A DNA stretch of 64,000 nucleotides from Ehretia macrophylla (Eukaryota > Streptophyta > Magnoliopsida > Boraginales > Ehretiaceae), in contig CM075777.1 of the NCBI GenBank assembly GCA_037974665.1, forward strand, positions 11,369,001 to 11,433,000. Direction: 5' to 3'. The position numbers and the translations under genes were made by a program. The stretch's first letter is position 1. Each line of letters begins with the position of its first letter. The notes beneath the pieces are model-generated. The model saw nothing but the letters and a program-made list of their open reading frames with translations, made no database searches and had not been told where the DNA came from. This document shows positions 11,617-23,060 of the stretch, piece after piece.

Positions 11617-13565
11617 ATGACAATTTCCAGGGATTGAAGAAGAGTTTGACTACAGCCCTAGTTTTTGCATTCCCAAAAGGGAGTCAGAACTTTGTTATCG
11701 ACGGTGATGCTTCTAGAGAACGTTTGGGTTGTATTCTGATATAGAATGGTCGGGTGATTATTTATGCATCTCGAAAGTTAAAGCAATACAAGGGAAATTA
11801 TCCAACTCATGATTTGGAGTTGGCAGCTATTGTATTTGCTTTGAAAAAGTGGAGACATTATCTTTGGGGAAGCATGTTCGAAATCTTTACGAACCATAAG
11901 AGTCTGAAATATTTGTTTTCCCAAAAGGAATTGAACATGAGGCAAAGACGGTGGATGGAACTACTTGATGATTATAATTGTTCAATCAACTATGTGCCAG
12001 GAAAGGAGAATGTGGTAGCAGACACCCTTAGCCGAAAGGCTAATATTGCTTGTATGGAGATCAAGGAGTTGAAGTTACTAGAGAAGACTAGTATGTGGAA
12101 GCCGGAGTTAACTCAAGTGAGTATTTTGTTTACAAACTTGCAGATTCAGTCGTTTCTTTTGTCACGGATCCGAGAAGCCCAATAATTAGATCAACGGCTT
12201 TAGAAGATCTCTAAGGGTAAGCCTAATTTCAAGTTACATGAAGATGGTATGTTGCAGTTTCGTGGTCGAGTTTGTATTCCGGATGATTTGAATTTGAAGA
12301 GGGAAGTTTTAGAGGAAGCCCATAACTCTAAGTACACAATCCATCCGGGCGGGAACAAGATGTACTGAGACTTAAAGCAACATTATTGGTAGAACAACAT
12401 AAGAAGGGATGTAGCGGAGTTTGCATCTCGGTGTTTGACTTGCCTAAGGGGTCAAAGCAAAACATCAATGACCGACGGGTTTGCTTCAACCATTGATGAT
12501 TCCCCAGTGAAAGTGGGAGCATGTGACGATGGACTTTGTCATAGACTTTCCGAGATCACCAAGGAGTTATGATGTAGTATGGGTTGTGGTTGATCGATTA
12601 ACCAAGACTACACACTTCATTCCAATGAATAAGCAGGATAGTCTTGATAAGTTAGTAGATTTGTATGTTGCTAACATCATGAGACTTCACGAGGTTCCAA
12701 TCAGTATTGTATTAGATAGAGATCCTCGGTTTATTTCCAGATTCTGGCAGCATCTACAGGCAGCTTTGGATACCAAATTGAACTTTAGCACAACTTATCA
12801 TCCTTAGTTAGATGGGCAGTCAGAGAGGATGATTCAGATTCTCCAAGATATATTGAGAGCTTGTGTATGGACTTCAAGAAGAGTTGGGATAAACACTTGC
12901 CATTGGCAGAGTTTGTTTATAACAATAGTTATTAATCAACTATTGGGATGGCTCCGTACAAGGCATTGTATGGTCGTAAGTGTCGGTCTTTGTTGTATTG
13001 GGATGAGGTTGGGGAGATGAAGGTTATTGATCTAGCCTTGTTGCCATAGCTTGTGAATACCATTGAGAATGTCCTTCTTATTCGTCAGAGGATGCTTACA
13101 ACTCATGGTAGGCAGAAGAGTTATGCTGATAAGAGAAAATAGGATTTGGAATTTAAGGTCGGTGATCGGGTATTCTTGAAGATCTCGCCTCGCAAGGGTA
13201 TTGTTCGGTATGGTAAAGGTGGAAAGCTGAGTCCGAGGTACGTAGGGTCGTTTGAGATCGTTGGCAGAGTTGGCAAATTGGTTTATCGGTTGGCTTTACT
13301 ACAGAATTTGACCAAGGTTCATGATGTCTTTTATGTATCTATGTTGTGGAAGTATCATTCAGATCCTTCTTATGTTCTAGAGGCAGAGTTGTTGCAGCTT
13401 AGAGGGGATTTGACTTATAAGGAGCAACCTATTCGTATTCTAGAACAGTCAGTTCGAGAGTGATTCCAATGGTTAAAGTCTAGTGGTTTCATCATGCGAT
13501 TGAGGAGGATACTTGGGAAAGATAGGATCATATTGAGCAGCAGTATCCAAAGTTGTTCAGTTGAG
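11617..13565 (+). pseudogene. Element B pol relic: RNase H, integrase, C-terminal tail
   Basis: RNase H is read from 11640 to 12050 ([19 protein letters not shown], then ADTLSRKA). The integrase zinc-binding region (12300-12470) is broken by stops. The integrase core at 12523-13010 keeps TMDF, VLDRDPRF and GQSERM, the three acidic catalytic positions. The C-terminal domain at 13146-13463 contains [13 protein letters not shown]. The tail with KVLWDH-like residues is lost to stops and frameshifts near 13470-13560. Gene order and motifs match element E and Tekay/Del-type chromoviruses. A TAG interrupts the usual HPQTDGQ motif at 12807. It is non-functional. Confidence 0.85.
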
Positions 13566-13595
13566 AATGTAAGGAATTAGGGGTCGAAATTGTTT

Positions 13596-13609
13596 TAAGG
13601 AGGGAAGGA
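13596..13609 (+). promoter_or_regulatory. Polypurine tract of element B
   Basis: A purine run (aaggagggaagga) lies directly before the 3' LTR start TGTGGACTT at 13610. It is the expected plus-strand priming site. Confidence 0.8.
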
Positions 13610-14193
13610 TGTGGACTTAAGAATACATTTCATGTGAATTTATTTTTATTAGACATTATTAAGAAGTATTATGAGCTAATTATGTGTTTATCTATTTTAA
13701 TACATCATATTTGCATTTAAATTGTATATACACATATAAATATAGTCATATTTGTGCTACCCAACCATATTTGACTTATTTTTACTCATAAATATACAAT
13801 ACATACATAAATACATATAAATATAATAGATTAATGCTTAGTATACCAATCTTGACTATTTGACTTTGCATAATTAGTTTTATTTAACCATTTGACCACT
13901 TAATTATATTATTCATTATATACATACAATATTTACTTAGCAAAACAAAAGAAAAGCCTAGAAGAACAAGGAGGTGTCAGCCAAGGAAAAGAAAAAGAGA
14001 GAAAAATAGAAAAAAATAAGGTTTTTGCCATTTTTGAAGAAGAATTCTTGCATTTTTAGGCCAAATCAAAGTGAAAGTTACTCAAACTTTGTTCTCCATA
14101 GCTATTTCTTGTCATTTCTAGCCTTTTTCCACAATTTTAGGTGAAGGATTTCAAGTTCTTGCATGTTGTTGCTTATTTTAATTTATGGAATTC

Positions 14194-14244
<51 letters not shown>

Positions 14245-14383
14245 AAATGCTTGTAGAGATGAATATATGTTGTAGAAGTAATTTAAGAGCTTTATATATG
14301 CATTAGAACTTGATAATTGGAAGTTGAGAATTTGAGTTAGCTTTGGTGTTTCTGATTATATATATGTGTTTGTGGTATGATTT
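13610..14383 (+). repeat. 3' LTR of element B, segment 1
   Basis: It starts TGTGGACTTAAG after the polypurine tract. From 13811 it is colinear with the 5' LTR copy at 4223 onward. A (TA)n(TG)n microsatellite at about 14192-14241 has expanded in this copy. It is interrupted at 14383 by element C, and the flank gattt (14379-14383) is duplicated at 21396-21400. Confidence 0.85.
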
Positions 14384-15351
14384 TGTTAGAGTTTATACAG
14401 ATATAATATGGACAGGTTTTATTCAATATGAATAATTCTGAAAAATATATGCAGTACCGTGGTGTAGCAGAACTCTGTTACAGGCGATGTTGCAACATTA
14501 ACTAGAACATCACTTCTTTCACAGTTCATTAACAGTCTGTTTATCTAATTGTTTAGTCAGTTAATGAGTTGTTCCACTTAATGTTCCAACATAATCAATG
14601 ACAACAGCAAAAATAATAAAGTTGTAACAAAAACAAGAACACCAAGATTTAACGTGGTTCAACCGTGTGGTCTACGTCCACGGGACTAACCCCTGGTCCA
14701 ACAAACCAATTCATTAAGAAATAATAAGTTACAACATCAATGGACTTACACAAGTAAAGACTCCCTCTTGACCATTGATGCCTCGATGAAGAACTCTTTA
14801 ATGAACTTCAGTTTCCCGAGCTCCCATTGACTTGCAACGTTCTCTCCCGACAACAACACATTATTCTCCCCAAGAATGAATGAAGAAGACAGTAATCTAA
14901 TAACTCAAAGATTCATTCAAATCACTCATGACATACTGTCAACAAACACAAAGTTCCACCACTTAATCCAATTAAGAACTCAACCACAGGTTGTGTTGCA
15001 ACATGACAAGGAACACTGAATAACACTCTTTCTTATTTTCTTGTAGTTCCGTCTCCCATTTCTTGTGACCTCTTCATCTATATATACTTGATTGTTGAAG
15101 GTTATCATGGCTTGGGTTCCAAGAAACCCTATTGTTCATTTCCTTAAGAATGGACAATTAATGCAATTCCTTAATGAGCACAAATCTCTGTCTATTATGG
15201 TAAGTTACCATAATATTATTCCTACACAATATAAATGGTAAAAGCACACGTATGGTAATATCATAAGTTTTGCATAACATACCCAATCAATAATTGTCTT
15301 AATAATCTCCAATCAATTAATCAATCGCTAATCAATCTAATTGCCTTAACA
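14384..15351 (-). repeat. 3' LTR of element C
   Basis: On plus it reads TGTTAGAG at the left and TTAACA at the right, the short inverted ends of a copia LTR, 968 bp long. TGTTGCAACA occurs at 14488-14497 and 14994-15003. Confidence 0.9.
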
Positions 15352-17454
15352 ATCTCCCCCTTTGGCTTTGTTTTGGCAAAACCCTAATATCACAATCAAT
15401 GGTACCTCCTACTGCCCAAGTGCAAAAAGGCAAGTACAACAAATGAAGATCCTGTTGCAACATTCAGTAGAACAGCAGTATTAGAGCAACACAAATAGGA
15501 GAGTATCAGAACAATGATCAGCCTGTTGCTACATGTAATGGAACATAGATAAAAATGTATCAGAGCAAAAAAATAGTGCTACTACAAAAGATAGCAATCC
15601 TGTTGCAACAGATACTAAAACAACCATGTAGTAAACTAGTAGAAATACAAGAAAATCAGTAGCAATAGCACAACATACTCCCTCTTTTTGCCAAACCAAA
15701 GGCAAAGAAGCAGAGGCAAAGTATAAGAGCAAAAAAGCTAGCAAAATAAAGTGATCAGTAACAGTAGCAAAGAAGTAGAGACATAAAAAAAATTTGTTCA
15801 GCAACACAGATAAGGATGTATCGAGCAAAGATGGTCCTATTTTAATAGTCAGTATAGCATAATGGAAACACAAATAAGAAAGTATCAAAGCAGCAAAGAT
15901 AATGACCCTGCAAAAGATAGTAACCCAAAGATGATAACACTGTTGCAACAATCAGTAAAACATCACAGACAACGAGCAAACTTAATAGCAGCAAAAATCG
16001 ATAGCAGCAACAGACATAACAAGTAGCAATAGTAGAAAACAATAATCATGAAAACCAACAAAGTTTAAAAAGCAACAGAGTAATTCTCCCCTTTTTTGGC
16101 AAAGCAAAGGCGAAAGAGGCAAAGTAGCAGCACAATAAGTTCATCAAGTCGACAATAGAACACACAACATCATGTGGAAGGTTTCATCAAATGCTCCATT
16201 AGAGCTTCATGTCCCTTGAGAAGCTGAGCAAAAGTCTGAAAGGTTTAATTCTGATTAGCCTGGAAATTACTCTGCTCTTTCTTGAAGTGGTTGCAGCTGT
16301 TGCGACATGACAGATGGATCAGTGGAATTACTGGCACTCCCAGTGGGTGGTGCTGTTGTAACATTAATAGTCTCCCCCTAAGTGTCGACTATGTGCGAAC
16401 CCTGAAGAAATTTCTAAGAGAAAAACAAGGGAGAGAAACATAATAAAAATGAAAAAATACACAAAAAAAATTGCCAAAAAATAGCGTCCTAATTGTCATC
16501 ATAAGTCAACTTAGGCAACTATCAATCCCACGATCTTGGGAATTTCACAACCTGCACAAATGGAGTAACTGTCACTTTAAGAATATCCAAAATTCCTGCA
16601 CAAACACTTTCCTTTCTGATCATTGATGTATTGCACAATTAAGTTGCAACATATTGACACATGATATACATAGTTATCCAAAAATAATTTAGAACCGATG
16701 TTGCAACAATATTTTTCACAGTATCTCCAATTTGCTCAAAATCCCCTGAGATTTCCCCCTTCATTTTTTTTGTTTATTTTTTGAAAATTAAAACAGAATT
16801 AAAATACATGTTATGTTCAGGAGGCATGAAGTCACTCAAGAAAGTTTACTCATTAATACTCAATTCAGTCAGGGATTTAATCAATGAACCATGTGTGTGT
16901 GTATGTGTGTGCAAAATTGAATTTTGAAACATATAGTTTTCTCCATCAAACCTACAAGATGTAGGAACTCTCTCTATTAACTCAAACATACCTAATCGTC
17001 TATTCATCTCGCAGGAAAATACAATATTTTTCTTGTGTCAGCTCATGTTGTAACTAGTAGCTTACACACTGTATTTCTTTTCACATGTATTTCTTTTCAC
17101 TATTTCAGCTCATGTTGCAACTGGTAGCTTTCACACTAATCTCTTTTATTTTGGATTAGATAACTCTTTCCAATGCTTGATAACCATATTATTTCCTTCA
17201 TTTTTTTCCTTTTTTTTATCTTGAAGATGAATAGAGTGCAGGAATGGATTTAGAGAGACTTCTCCCTTTATCCCTAGTTATCAGAAAGTTCAAGCTCCTG
17301 TACTTCCAGACTATCAAGATTAGCTTTCTCAATTCCGAGTTCAAAGTGTGCAAAGAGATATGGTTCACAAATTAAACCACCAGTTGAATTGAATATCAGA
17401 CTTTTAGATTTCTCAAGCTTCTTTCAAGCTCTTGTTCCCCTCCGTGATGCAACA
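15352..17454 (-). mobile_element. Element C 3' non-coding region with repeated PPT-like motifs
   Basis: About 2.1 kb lies between the pol relic and the 3' LTR. Sireviruses have extra DNA here, sometimes with an env-like frame. The true polypurine tract is at 15352-15366 (ctccccctttgg on plus). Similar motifs recur at about 15678 (ctccctctttttgcc), 16083 (ctccccttttttggc), 16373 (ctccccctaag) and 16755 (ttccccctt). Each of the first three is followed by an aaaggca-like segment. TGTTGCAACA occurs at 15453, 15601, 15941 and 16699. The hydrophobic open stretch at 15529-15951 is composed of the same CA/GCA-rich repeats, and I do not call it a gene. Confidence 0.7.
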
Positions 17455-18600
17455 TTATAGACTATAAATTCCTAAAACTTTTCTCAAGGTTTCAAATCTC
17501 AAAGGATCTAAAGCTTTAATGAAGATATCCGCCAATTGTTTTTCTGTTGCAGCATGTTCTAAAACAATGGTTCTAATTTCAACAAGTTCACGGATAAACT
17601 GATTTAATTCCTTATGCATGGCATTTATCCAAAATTCATCCTCTAATGAATCTTTTATATTTTTGGGTTCTAAGAGAGAATTATAGCACATATATCTTAC
17701 CATGTCCCTATAGTTCAGCTTTGGTTTACCTTTAGTTCGAATTCCATCATGTATTGATTGAATCACATCCTCTGCAGTATGATTTCTGTGAACTTGAGGC
17801 ATTTCAGCTTGAATTTCCTTAGTGCTAACTTTTGTTGTTTCACTGCTTGTTGTAACATCGCATGAACCAATGTATTTCTGCTCAATTTCTATTTTTGGCT
17901 TTGCAACAGTATCTATCACAACAGATCTATTCGTCTGTCTTCCTTCAGTGTTGCAACACCATCTATAATATCTGCATTCATCTTATTGGTGCTTCCTTCT
18001 TCCAGCGATTCTCCTGTCTGCTTGCTCCTTAGCTTTGGCACACCTCGTACTACACATATATTCACAATCTTGGTCTTCAATTTATTATTTAAATGTCCTA
18101 ACCTCTGATGCCAAAGTTCAGCACTGTCACAGGTATTGTTTTAACAAGTTAACAGTTGTTCATGAAGTGGTGTTAGCATGTAACAGTTATCATATGATAT
18201 TTCCCTGTAAGCACACAATTATTATATACATCTAACACATGGCAACCATCTTTAGTGAATTTCATAAACAAACCCTGATCACACAGTTGACTGATACTAA
18301 TAAGATTAGCCTTCAGCCCTTCAACATGCAGTACTTTCTTGAGCCTTGGATATCTTTCAATGTCAAGTGTTCATCTTCCAAGTACTTGCCATTTAACACC
18401 ATCTCCAAACGTAACTTGGCCTTTATCGCATTTTTTGTAGCTGCTCAATACTTCACGCATACCTATCATGTGTCTAGAACATCCACTATCAAAGTACCAA
18501 GAGTTAGCAGTACAAGATTGCGTAGAGGTATAAGCAACAAAACAAGTTAAATTAGCTTTCTTTATCCAAAGGTGTCTTACCTTGTATTGCAACAACACTT
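17455..18600 (-). pseudogene. Element C pol relic: protease, integrase start, RT start joined to RNase H end
   Basis: Reading minus-ward from 18600, the aspartic protease motif WYFDSGCSRHMIG is followed by the pre-integrase region (LISISQLCDQG, about 18240-18370) with stops. After about 17980 the integrase core is missing. The frame at 17919-17455 then reads an RT entry segment (EPKNIKDSLEDEFWINAMHKEL), joined within a few residues to the RNase H end (EKQLADIFIKALDPLRFE). So the integrase core and nearly all of RT and RNase H have been deleted. It codes for no working enzyme. The family assignment is firm from motif order. Confidence 0.8.
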
Positions 18601-18724
18601 AAGATGATATATTTTGTTGATTAAGGAACTTACCTTTTTCCATCATTCTTTGATACTTGAAACACTAAGGTTTGATGTGTCCAGGTATGAAGCAGAAGTG
18701 ACATATGGGAACAAACATGTTCTT

Positions 18725-20345
18725 CTTTTTTCTCTATTTCTTCTGTGTTGTTGCAGTCTGTGTTGTAACATCAGTGACTGAAACATTTCTTATGGCATTT
18801 TGTGATGTTGCAACATGATGCTCTAGATCAGGTTCTCTTGAACCCTTGACAAAGATGATCTTTTCAAATGATTCACCTCCATAGTAACCAAGTCCCGCAT
18901 GGTCACTGCTTGGTATCTGAATGGAAAGCATATGGTCAAGTTTTCCAGTCCCGGAATTCAGCATTTTCACATTACGCTGCATCTCTTTCAATTCATGTTG
19001 CAACATCTAAACTTCCTACAGTCTTTTGTTAGCCACATTTTCCAATTCTGACTTATGTTCTTCCAACTCTAGGATCCTCAACTTCAATCCTTGGTTTTTT
19101 TTGCACACGATTACCTATTGTTCGTACATGTCTTTGTATGTTTTCATGATTTCTTCATTATTCAAGTCACCATCACTTTCTGACTCAGCACAGTCAGTTT
19201 CACTCAATTCATCCTCTGTTTTACTCATTGTTGCAACAGTTGCAGCATTTTCTGCTTCGTTCAGTGTGGTTTCCTGCTGGACTGTTGCAACATTGAATGC
19301 AACAAAGTTACTGATGGGCTCTTCATCACTTTTTGTCCATTCTTCCGACTCTTCATCACTCCAGGCAATATTTTTCTTTTTTTTTCTTCTTCAAGGTATT
19401 TGTACATTCAAATTGAATGTGGCCAAAGCCCTTGCATTCTTGGCATTGTATGCCTTTACTTTTTTTCTTTTCATCAGTTGGTTTGAAGTTTTGCTTCTTG
19501 AATGTGTCAACCACTGTTGCAACATGAGGCTTCTTGTCAAAGTTCGACTGTCTAAAGCCTTTTCTCCGCTTGTCCTACTTTTTCAAAACTCTGTTGAAAT
19601 TATTGGTAAGCAAAGCTAAGGATTTAGAGATTTCAGAGTTCTTATCATCCGAAGAGTTTATTGTTTCTTTTCTTTCCACTTCAGTCCGCAAAGCAATGCC
19701 TTTTTCTTCCATTTTTTGCTTAAATTTCATCTCAAAAGTTTGAAGTGACCCCATCAATTCATCAATTTTGAGTTCATTAACATTCTTGGAGTCTTCTATG
19801 GCAGCAACCTTGATTCCAAATCTGTTTGGAAGAGAGCGCAAGGTTTTCCTCACAAGCTTTGAATCTGAATACTTTTCTCTTAAAGCAAAGGTTTCATTAG
19901 CAATGTCACACAATTTTGCATTGAAATCGGTAATTGTTTCATCCTCTTGCATTCTCAGTTCCTCGAATCTAGTGGCAAACATCTGCAATTTTGATTTTCT
20001 AACTGATTATGTACCCTCATATGATGTTTACAATATCTCTCAAGCTTCCTTAGCATATTCACACGTCGAGATTAACTTGAATTGATTCAAGTCAACAACA
20101 TTGAATATTGCATTCAGCGCCTTGGAATTCCAGCTTGCCAAAAGATCTTCATCCTTGGTCTATTCTGTTTCAAGTTTTGTTGAAACATTTCCCTAAGCAT
20201 TCGTTTTGGTAAGAGTTATCCAGCCAGTCAAAATTACTATCCAGGCCTTCTCATCAATTGACTTGATGAACGCCCGCAATCGAGCCTTCTAATACGAGTA
20301 ATTCGCATCATCCAACAGCGGTGGTTGAGTGATTGAGCCTCCATC
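18725..20345 (-). pseudogene. Element C gag relic (Sirevirus-like)
   Basis: The gag frame runs minus-ward from about 20345 (GSITQPPLLDDANYSY). The longest uninterrupted stretch is 19988-19575, with EELRMQEDETITDFNAKL and LRSLPNRFG. A zinc knuckle of C-x2-C-x4-H-x4-C form lies at about 19405-19450 (CQECKGFGHIQFEC). The downstream acidic, coiled-coil-like part runs to about 18734. Several stops replace Trp or Gln codons, consistent with C-to-T decay of methylated DNA. Gag would form the particle that packages the element's RNA. TGTTGCAACA sites fall here in different frames (18806, 18996, 19229, 19283, 19515). Confidence 0.8.
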
Positions 20346-20438
20346 ATGCAAGGTAGCCAAACCTATTCCTACAATACAACAACTCAAAACTCCCAAGAAT
20401 CTAACTGAATTAGCTCGTAACCTACTCTCGATGCCATT

Positions 20439-21395
20439 TATTAGAGTTTATGCAGATATAGTATGGACAGGTTTTTATTCAATATGAATAATTCTGAAAA
20501 ATCAATACAGTACCATGGTGTAGCAGAACTATGTTACAGGTGATGTTGCAACAATAACTGGAACATCATTTCCTTCACAGTTCATTAACAGTATGTTTCT
20601 CTAATTGCTTAGTCAATTAATGAGTTATTCCACTTAATGTTCTAACATAATCAGTGACAGCAGCGGAAATAATAAAGTTGTAATAGAAACAAGAATATCA
20701 AGATTTAACGTGGTTCAATCGTGCGGTCTACGTCCACGGGACCAACCCTTAGTCCAACAAACCAATTCATTAAGAAATAATAAGTTACAACATCAATGGA
20801 CTTACACAAGTAAAGACTCCCTCTTGACCTTTGACGCCTCGATGAAGAACTCCTTAATGAACTTCGGTTTAGCGAGCTCCCCTCGACTTGTAACACTCTC
20901 TCACGAGAACAACACATTCTTCGGGAAGAATGAATGAAGAAGATAGTAATCTAATCACTCAAAGATTCATACAAATCACTCATAACTTACCATCAACAAA
21001 AACAAAGTTGCAACACTTATAACTCAAACACAGGTCGTGTTGCAACATGACAAGGAACACTGAATAATACTCTCTCTTAATTTTTTGCAGTTCCATCTCT
21101 CTTTTGATGTGACCTCATCATCTATATATACTTGATTGTTGTAGGTCATCATGGCTTGGGTTCCAAGAAACTCTATTGTTCATTTCCTTAAGAATGGACA
21201 ATTAATGCAATTCCTTAATAAGCACAAATCTCTGTCTATTATGGTAAGTTACCATAATATTATTCTTGCATAATATAAAGGGTAAAAGCACAAGTATGGT
21301 AATATCATAAGTTTTTCAAAACATAACCAGTCAAAAATTTTCTTAATAATCTCTAATCAATTAATCAATCTCCAATCAATCTAATTGCCTTAACA
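20439..21395 (-). repeat. 5' LTR of element C
   Basis: This 957-bp partner of 14384-15351 has its outer TG mutated to TA at 20439. The adjacent minus-strand TGGCATCGAGAG (20427-20438 on plus) is the primer-binding region. TGTTGCAACA occurs at 20544-20553 and 21038-21047, the same relative places as in the other LTR. Confidence 0.9.
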
Positions 21396-22018
21396 GATTT
21401 CATGGCTTTGTTGTGAATTTAGTGGAGTTTGGGGTTTATTTTGATTAATTTCTTAAAATTCTAGCAAAGGTGCAAGTTTGGTGTTTAGCTTGTTTAGCTT
21501 GTTTCATACCTAGTTATGCTATTGCTATGAGTTCATAATGCATTGTAGATGGTTGCTATATTGATTGTGCAAGGGATTATGTGTTGTAGAGATTTAAAAA
21601 GTGGTTAAATGTTGTCTAAATGTTGGTGGAGTTAAGAGTTGTGTTGTGTTATAGCATTGAAAATGGCTTATTTGATGACTAAAGGTTGGTGTTAATGTGT
21701 AGAGACTATGTTTTTTTGTTGGTTAAGTGTTGGTATAAATGTGTTGGATATATGTTCATTTGAAGTTTAGTTGAGTAATGGATGTGTTGTTGAGTAATGA
21801 ATGTGATATGAGATATGATATGAAGTGTCGGGTTGCAACCTTAGTCTGTCATGGTAGCTTCATGTCGTGCTGGGTGGCATAGGGCTTTCCAGTAATTACA
21901 TGACTACCATGTACTGGTCCTTTCTCTCATGTGGTCGGTGATGGTCATGGTGAGATTGGTTGTAGATTTGTGTACATCATGAGGGCACAAGCGGAAGAGA
22001 GAAGTGTTAAGTTCATGA
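21396..22018 (+). repeat. 3' LTR of element B, segment 2
   Basis: It continues the LTR after element C (tttcatggctttg, matching 4810 onward) through the GC-rich island with the palindrome GGTTGCAACC at 21831-21840. It stops at about 22018 (aagttcatgaag), where copia gag sequence begins. Confidence 0.85.
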
Positions 22019-22225
22019 AGATAGGATTTGTGGATAGTTCTATCAAAAAGCTGGATGTCAATACCCCAAATCTCTTACCATAGATTCAGTACAATGCCAT
22101 GGTGCGCTCATGGCTGATAAATACATGTGCAAGGAAATGCAAAATACTGTCACTTATACTAGAACAACAAGTGACATATGAAAAAACTTAGAGGAACGTT
22201 TCTCGTAAGATAACATGCCCAGGGT
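22019..22225 (+). pseudogene. Copia gag fragment, N-terminal part
   Basis: The reading GFVDSSIKKLDVNTPNL, then YNAMVRSWLI and YEKT, matches the start of copia gag (the region usually containing GFIDGS and CNAMVLSW). There is at least one stop. No gag start and no LTR is attached on its left, so the 5' end is missing. It may be part of the same copia (D) whose zinc knuckle and protease lie at 32772, but this is not proven. Confidence 0.6.
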
Positions 22226-23060
22226 GATGGGTGCTTAACTTAGGGTATAAAAAGTAAGATCAATTCTAAGTCAAGTTTTAACTTGTAAGTGCACGAGTGA
22301 TTGCAGTGTAGTGTGCTTAGTGCAAGATCGAATCTACATGGAGGTGATTTGAAAGTTCTATGGAAAAGTGTGTAAAATGCTTAAGAATTGCAGTAAATTA
22401 AATGGTGAATTTGAATTTTCAATTAAAGCTAATGAAAATAAAATTAAACTAAAACTAAATATGAGAGTTAAGATTGAGCTTTGATCACAATTGGGAAAGA
22501 TTTAGGGATCGGATTCCTATGCAAAACTTGAATCCTAGGCTCGAACTTAGGATTTCCTATTTTAATGCAGAATTAGACCACAAGCCTAATTAATTAATTA
22601 AATCACCTAAATGTAATTAACTAACGAGTTGGACCTAGTTTAGAGGTGCAATGCTATCTTCAAGTCCTTTATCTAGCCGGAGTGTAGATTTGTCCTAAAA
22701 TCCTAGACAAACACATTAATTAATTAAATGCCAAAAACTAAGATACAACCTATAGTTTTTGTAATAAAGCTCAAATATATATTTTATATGATTTAGCATA
22801 AAAGTATCTATCACACATTAACTACAAGCATAACGAGATAATAAATAATAAATAATGACGAACATAGATCATAAAAATATATAAAGCATCAAAATAATAA
22901 ATCCAAGTTTAAGAACATAGAATCAAGACTATTACATAAAAATTTTACCCTAAATTATGAATTACTCAGTCATGTTCAAAGGAATTAAACTAGAATCACG
23001 AAAGAAAATTAAAAGAAACTTCCTCATAAAGCGAGTTTAATACGTTGTTCACGCTGGTTA
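22226..23060 (+). repeat. Unclassified repeat Y, left part
   Basis: This is AT-rich non-coding DNA. It contains a segment (aacttgtaagtgcacgagtg, then gcaagatcgaatctac) of a kind I recognise from dispersed plant repeats but cannot place in a family. It ends at the target duplication ggtta (23056-23060) of the next LTR and resumes after 27928. I see no credible open frame. Confidence 0.5.

Larger units (their letters stand above)
14384..21395 (-). mobile_element. Element C: Ty1/Copia Sirevirus-like, 7,012 bp
   Basis: It is bounded by LTRs at 14384-15351 and 20439-21395 and flanked by a perfect 5-bp target duplication gattt (14379-14383 and 21396-21400). Minus-strand orientation follows from the polypurine tract beside the left LTR and the primer site beside the right LTR. 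The gag sequence resembles Sirevirus gag (KLCDIANE, LRSLPNRFG, ELMGSLQTFE), and several polypurine-like motifs precede the 3' LTR, a known Sirevirus trait. The coding parts are broken. The palindrome TGTTGCAACA occurs 14 times. LTR divergence near 10% over the first 260 bp marks it as much older than element E. Confidence 0.9.

Noticed and set aside
15529-15951. Hydrophobic 140-codon minus-strand frame in element C at the position of an env-like gene
   Set aside because: The hydrophobic residues come from CA/GCA-rich repeated DNA and it contains a polypurine-like motif. No signal peptide plus ectodomain layout or cysteine pattern is visible.
19026-19988. Long plus-strand open frames (up to 197 codons)
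   Set aside because: They are antisense shadows of the Sirevirus gag relic, which has family motifs on minus.
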